A DNA stretch of 64,000 nt. It comes from Ornithinimicrobium pratense. GTDB lineage: Bacteria > Actinomycetota > Actinomycetes > Actinomycetales > Dermatophilaceae. The DNA lies in assembly GCF_008843165.1 (NCBI RefSeq), contig NZ_CP044427.1, positions 2,170,001 through 2,234,000 of the forward strand, in the 5' to 3' direction. A program made the translations under genes and the position numbers. The notes below the pieces were generated by a model. That model searched no databases and was not told the origin of the DNA. It was given only the letters and a program-made list of their open reading frames with translations. Shown here piece by piece: positions 61,142 through 64,000 of this stretch (positions are counted from its first letter, which is position 1; each line of letters begins with the position of its first letter).

Positions 61142-62327
61142 TTGCCCTGTGGGCGCTATCCGGCTCATGGAAGGACGAGATCTGTGCTGCGGCGACGAAG
61201 CAGCCGCGCAGGTCGGCGTCTGCGCCCAACGCCGAGGGACGCAGCTCGACCGAGGCAGCGGCACTGGGCAGGGCCCGCCGCTCGATCGAGTCCTGCATGG
61301 GGCCCAGGACCCACTCCTGGGCCATGAGCAGGTCACCGCCAAGGACGATGACCTCGGGGTTCAGCAGGTTGATCAGACCGGCCACCGCCACACCCAGGTG
61401 CATGCCGGCGTCGGCCAGGACCCGCCTGCAGCCCACATCACCTCGTCCGGCGAGCGTGACAAGGTCAGTGAAGCGCAGGTCGCCGTGGGAGCCCCGCACG
61501 GACTCGACCAGCGCCCGCGAGCCCACCAGGGTGTCCAGGCAACCGCGGTTGCCGCAGGCGCAGATGGCACCGTTCTCATCAAGCGTGACGTGGCCGATCT
61601 CCCCGGCCGTACCGCTGACCCCGCTAAACACCTCGCCGCCGATCACCAGGCCCGCTGACACCCCGTGCGAGGCGCGCAGGTAGCAACCGTTGGCGACCCC
61701 AGCGAGCACGCCGGCGCGCAGCTCGCCCAGGGCGGACATGTTGGCATCGTTATCCAGCTGAACTGGCACCCTGAGCAGGGCTTGCAACGCCTCGGTCAGC
61801 ATCACCCCGCTCCAGCGCGGCATCACGCTCTCGGACCCCACCTGCCCACTGACCGAGTCCACGGGCGCCTGCATCGCCACCCCCACCGCCCGAAGGTCGG
61901 ACACCGGCCGCCCGATCTCTGTGTGGAGGTCGGCGACCAGACGGGCAGCCCTGGCCAGCGTCTCATCGGGTTCGTGCTGGAAAGGCAGCGGCAGCCGGGT
62001 GCGCTCGAGGACGTCACCCGCGGGAGAGGCGACGACGGCGACGCGCAGGTCGCGGTCCCCGATGGCTATGCCGGCCAGCATCCCCCGTTGGCCAGGCAGG
62101 GACACGAGGGTCGCGCGTCGGCCGTTGCGGATGCTCGGCTCCAGGCGCACCGCACCCTCGTCGTTGAGCTCGCGCACGAGCGTGGAGATCGAGGCGGCGG
62201 ACAGTCCGGTCACCCCAGCGATCTCGACCTGGGTCAACGAACCCTCGCGTTGGAGAGTCTCCATCACGCGAGTGCGGTTTGCGGCCCTCAAGGATGTCTG
62301 CGACCCCGGGGACCAGGTTGGCTTCAC
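61137..62327 (-). CDS. ROK family transcriptional repressor
   Basis: A 396-residue regulator. N-terminal HTH (residues ~14-65: LRAANRTRVMETLQREGSLTQVEIAGVTGLSAASISTLV) with the ROK kinase-like domain after. GVAMQAPVD, SAGLVIGGEVFSG, GTAGEIGHVTLDENG and CACGNRGCLDTLVG (zinc-site cysteines) are visible; the usual Glu after GCL is Asp. It probably senses the sugar imported by the next three genes. GTG at 62327. Confidence 0.92.
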   Translation of the reverse strand: MKPTWSPGSQTSLRAANRTRVMETLQREGSLTQVEIAGVTGLSAASISTLVRELNDEGAVRLEPSIRNGRRATLVSLPGQRGMLAGIAIGDRDLRVAVVASPAGDVLERTRLPLPFQHEPDETLARAARLVADLHTEIGRPVSDLRAVGVAMQAPVDSVSGQVGSESVMPRWSGVMLTEALQALLRVPVQLDNDANMSALGELRAGVLAGVANGCYLRASHGVSAGLVIGGEVFSGVSGTAGEIGHVTLDENGAICACGNRGCLDTLVGSRALVESVRGSHGDLRFTDLVTLAGRGDVGCRRVLADAGMHLGVAVAGLINLLNPEVIVLGGDLLMAQEWVLGPMQDSIERRALPSAAASVELRPSALGADADLRGCFVAAAQISSFHEPDSAHRAT

Positions 62328-62486
62328 AGCATGAACCTTAACCGCCCCAGTGGGGTGCGCACCGGTCGCCTATTCACTTGGGCACCAGGTGTGACCACCC
62401 TCGCCGGACACCCGAAGCCAGGCTTCTCCCGGCCCGCGCGGGCCCACGGCGTCATCGGCCGTGCGACTTCCGACGCCGGCCATAGC

Positions 62487-62831
62487 ATGGATCTCATGAT
62501 CCGCATCGGAGCGATCGTTCTGAACACTGCCGACCCGGAGCGTGCCGGCGCCTTCTGGAGCCATGCCCTCGGATACGACCGAGCCACGAACCCCGACTTT
62601 TTGGTTCCGCAGCACAGCGGCGCCAGTCGTTTCCACCTCGACAGGACAGACCGCACACATCTGGATCTGTGGACGGACAGCAAAGCGGAGCAACGCGCCG
62701 AAGTCGAGCGCTTGATCTCCCTGGGTGCTACTCGAGTCGACTGGGACTATCCCGAGGACGCCGACTTCATCGTCCTGGCCGACCCCACGGGCAACCTGTT
62801 CTGTGTCATCGATATCGGCGCGCCCAACTGA
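62487..62831 (+). CDS. VOC family protein (glyoxalase-like)
   Basis: A 114-residue VOC-fold protein. Pattern: IRIGAIVLNTADPERAGAFWSHALGY, later RTHLDLWTDSKAEQRAEVERLISLGATRVDW and DFIVLADPTGNLFCVI. Metal-site residues are His, Asp/Glu-like. ATG 62487 or the ATG at 62496 are both possible starts. Substrate unknown. Confidence 0.85.
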   Translation: MDLMIRIGAIVLNTADPERAGAFWSHALGYDRATNPDFLVPQHSGASRFHLDRTDRTHLDLWTDSKAEQRAEVERLISLGATRVDWDYPEDADFIVLADPTGNLFCVIDIGAPN

Positions 62832-62865
62832 GGGAGGCGCCGCCTGCTCAGCCGGCTGGAGTCGT

Positions 62866-62930
62866 GCGGAAGGTGGACGGGTCCTTCCGCCGGATGACGG
62901 ACCTGCCTGCTTGTCGACTCCTCGGCAGGT
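62866..62930. terminator. Two hairpins between convergent VOC and GNAT genes
   Basis: GCGGAAGG (62866-62873) pairs with CCTTCCGC (62883-62890), and ACCTGCC (62901-62907) with GGCAGGT (62924-62930). They fill the gap and could terminate both genes. Confidence 0.6.
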
Positions 62931-62982
62931 GGCTCCCAAGCCCCTTCGCCTGTTACCCCGTGCCCGCCGGAGAGCTGTGGTC

Positions 62983-63441
62983 TTAGCGAGGATGTTGGGC
63001 CGAGTTCTGTTCACGTAGCGCCTGCAGGTCCTCGTCGAGGAATCGACCGAGGACAGTGACCTGCTGGTCCACATAGCCCATCCGCTCGTAGAACTCGATG
63101 ACGACGGTGTTGTCTGCCCGCACCATGAGCTGCAGCTTGGGTATGCCCCGCCCGTGCAGCCATGACTCAGCGGCACGCATCAACTCACGCCCGATCCCGT
63201 TTCCGCGATGGTCCGGCTGGACGGCCAGGTAGTACACCCAGCCGCGATGACCGTCGTGACCCACCATCACCGTGCCACGTAGTTCCCCGTCCGCCACCGC
63301 CGCAAGGACCGTGGAGGACGGACCCCCGAGGGCCCGAGCGAGGTCGGCGTCGGGATCGTTCCACGGACGGGTCAGGCCGCAGTCACGCCACAGCTGTGCT
63401 GCCTCGGGCTCCAGGTCGGATGGGATCGGCACGATCGGCAT
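62983..63441 (-). CDS. GNAT family N-acetyltransferase (YpeA-like)
   Basis: A 152-residue acetyltransferase. The acetyl-CoA motif VYYLAVQPDHRGNGIGRELMRAAESWL (about 81-107) with Q-x-x-G-x-G/A form, then KLQLMVRADNTVVIEFYERMGY. The RPWNDPDADLARAL start resembles YpeA-type proteins. ATG at 63441; the frame is open upstream without family match. Substrate unknown. Confidence 0.88.
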   Translation of the reverse strand: MPIVPIPSDLEPEAAQLWRDCGLTRPWNDPDADLARALGGPSSTVLAAVADGELRGTVMVGHDGHRGWVYYLAVQPDHRGNGIGRELMRAAESWLHGRGIPKLQLMVRADNTVVIEFYERMGYVDQQVTVLGRFLDEDLQALREQNSAQHPR

Positions 63442-63621
63442 GCCGCTGATTCTCTCCCGCGGGCGGCCCTCGGTGAGACGGGCCATGCGGTCCGCTTGCG
63501 AACGATGCTCCCGTCGTCGTTCCGGACCTCCGGATCCGTTTGGCGTGGGTGGTGGTCCGCAGCCACGTGGGACGGCCGATGCGAGCACTCGCACCACCCC
63601 TGCTCCTGCGGCTGACGACGT
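63442..63621. other. Intergenic region, nothing recognised
   Basis: About 180 bp between the GNAT start and the TetR-like stop, both on the minus strand. No gene or clear motif seen. Confidence 0.4.
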
Positions 63622-64000
63622 CTAGCCGGCGGCAGATGTGGTCGGCTCCGGCACGGTGATGCGCACCACGAGATCGATGCCGGCGTCTTCACCCGTGCCC
63701 GGGGACATCGCGACGGTGCGCGGGTACGGGGTGAGGTCGAGGCCGGTCAGGGCCGTCCTAGAGGCATTGTCCGCCACGTCGGAGGGTTGGAGCATCATCC
63801 GGCCGTGCACCCACTCGGTGAGGAAGATCGTCACGTCCGCAGCGATCGCAGGCGGGTGCCCCACGACGTCCTCGAAGAACTCGAGCAGCGCCTCGTTGAG
63901 GGCGAGGGAGTGCGGGCCGACGACCCGCTGTGCCGCCAGGGCCTGGACATGGCCGGGTGAGGACGCGAAGACCGCCAGCACGTGGCGCAGGAAGTGACGT
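63622..64000 (-). CDS. TetR-like regulator, C-terminal part (runs off the window)
   Basis: The leftward frame enters from the right edge and ends with TAG at 63622. The visible ~125 residues, HFLRHVLAVFASSP, ALNEALLEFFEDVVG, IFLTEWVHGRMML, look like the all-helical ligand-binding domain of a TetR-family regulator. The N-terminal HTH would be beyond the window, so the assignment is tentative. Confidence 0.5.
   Translation of the reverse strand, partial: RHFLRHVLAVFASSPGHVQALAAQRVVGPHSLALNEALLEFFEDVVGHPPAIAADVTIFLTEWVHGRMMLQPSDVADNASRTALTGLDLTPYPRTVAMSPGTGEDAGIDLVVRITVPEPTTSAAG

Overview
The window is about 64 kb of chromosome from a very GC-rich Gram-positive bacterium. Gene content, gene order and many leaderless promoters point to Actinomycetota, probably Micrococcales of the Intrasporangiaceae/Ornithinimicrobiaceae type; the genus cannot be fixed from the sequence alone. 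It is mostly core chromosome, with no phage, plasmid, CRISPR array or intact insertion sequence.

Layout. 1-840: left edge with the 5' part of a protealysin-like protease, a luciferase-like monooxygenase relic, and a 22-23 bp repeat array abutting the ffh stop codon. 839-16131: protein targeting, chromosome and ribosome genes (ffh, ftsY, smc, acyP, mutM, rnc, rpmF, DUF177, coaD, rsmD). 16139-26600: recG, a DAK2/FakA-like gene, rpmB, thiL, ddl, gpsA, plsC and cofC. 26606-32008: an HU protein with a long lysine-rich tail, tRNA-Glu and tRNA-Gln beside gltX, DUF2017, clpS and pncB. 32056-33363: a scar of broken genes (DUF222/HNH-type relic, UvrD-like helicase relic, frameshifted DUF1697 gene). 33404-44072: aldo/keto reductase, YcaQ-like protein, pncA, then tyrosine/homogentisate catabolism (hmgA, an unknown protein, fah, hpd) with Lrp and IclR regulators. 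44476-49198: a DEAD/DEAH helicase, DUF3039, YqgE, VanZ-like protein and malic enzyme. 49243-54319: a dipeptide/nickel-type ABC importer whose double ATPase is frameshifted in its LSGGQ motif. 54386-57737: thioredoxin and PEP carboxylase. 57822-62327: a sugar ABC importer with a ROK repressor. The right edge holds VOC, GNAT and truncated TetR genes.

How the genes work together. Hpd makes homogentisate, HmgA opens its ring and Fah cleaves fumarylacetoacetate; a 299-residue protein of no family I recognise is translationally coupled to fah. A 19-bp inverted repeat before hmgA and a pair of GTGCAC boxes before hpd/lrp are the likely operators. GltX lies beside the tRNA-Glu and tRNA-Gln it probably charges. 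PncA and PncB form a nicotinamide salvage pair. ROK, binding protein, ATPase and permease form one sugar-import unit with two tandem palindromes as the likely operator.

The most interesting observations are: (1) two divergent gene pairs (ffh/DUF2236 and acyP/Gfo-Idh), each with exactly 22 bp between start codons and two -10 elements sharing one TA step; (2) at least 17 genes with a TANNNT -10 box 6-8 nt before the start codon; (3) the unknown protein in the homogentisate locus; (4) the double palindrome overlapping the ROK stop codon; (5) the inverted repeat array after ffh. All coordinates and motifs were read by eye. Family names are from recognition of motifs and have not been checked by database search.
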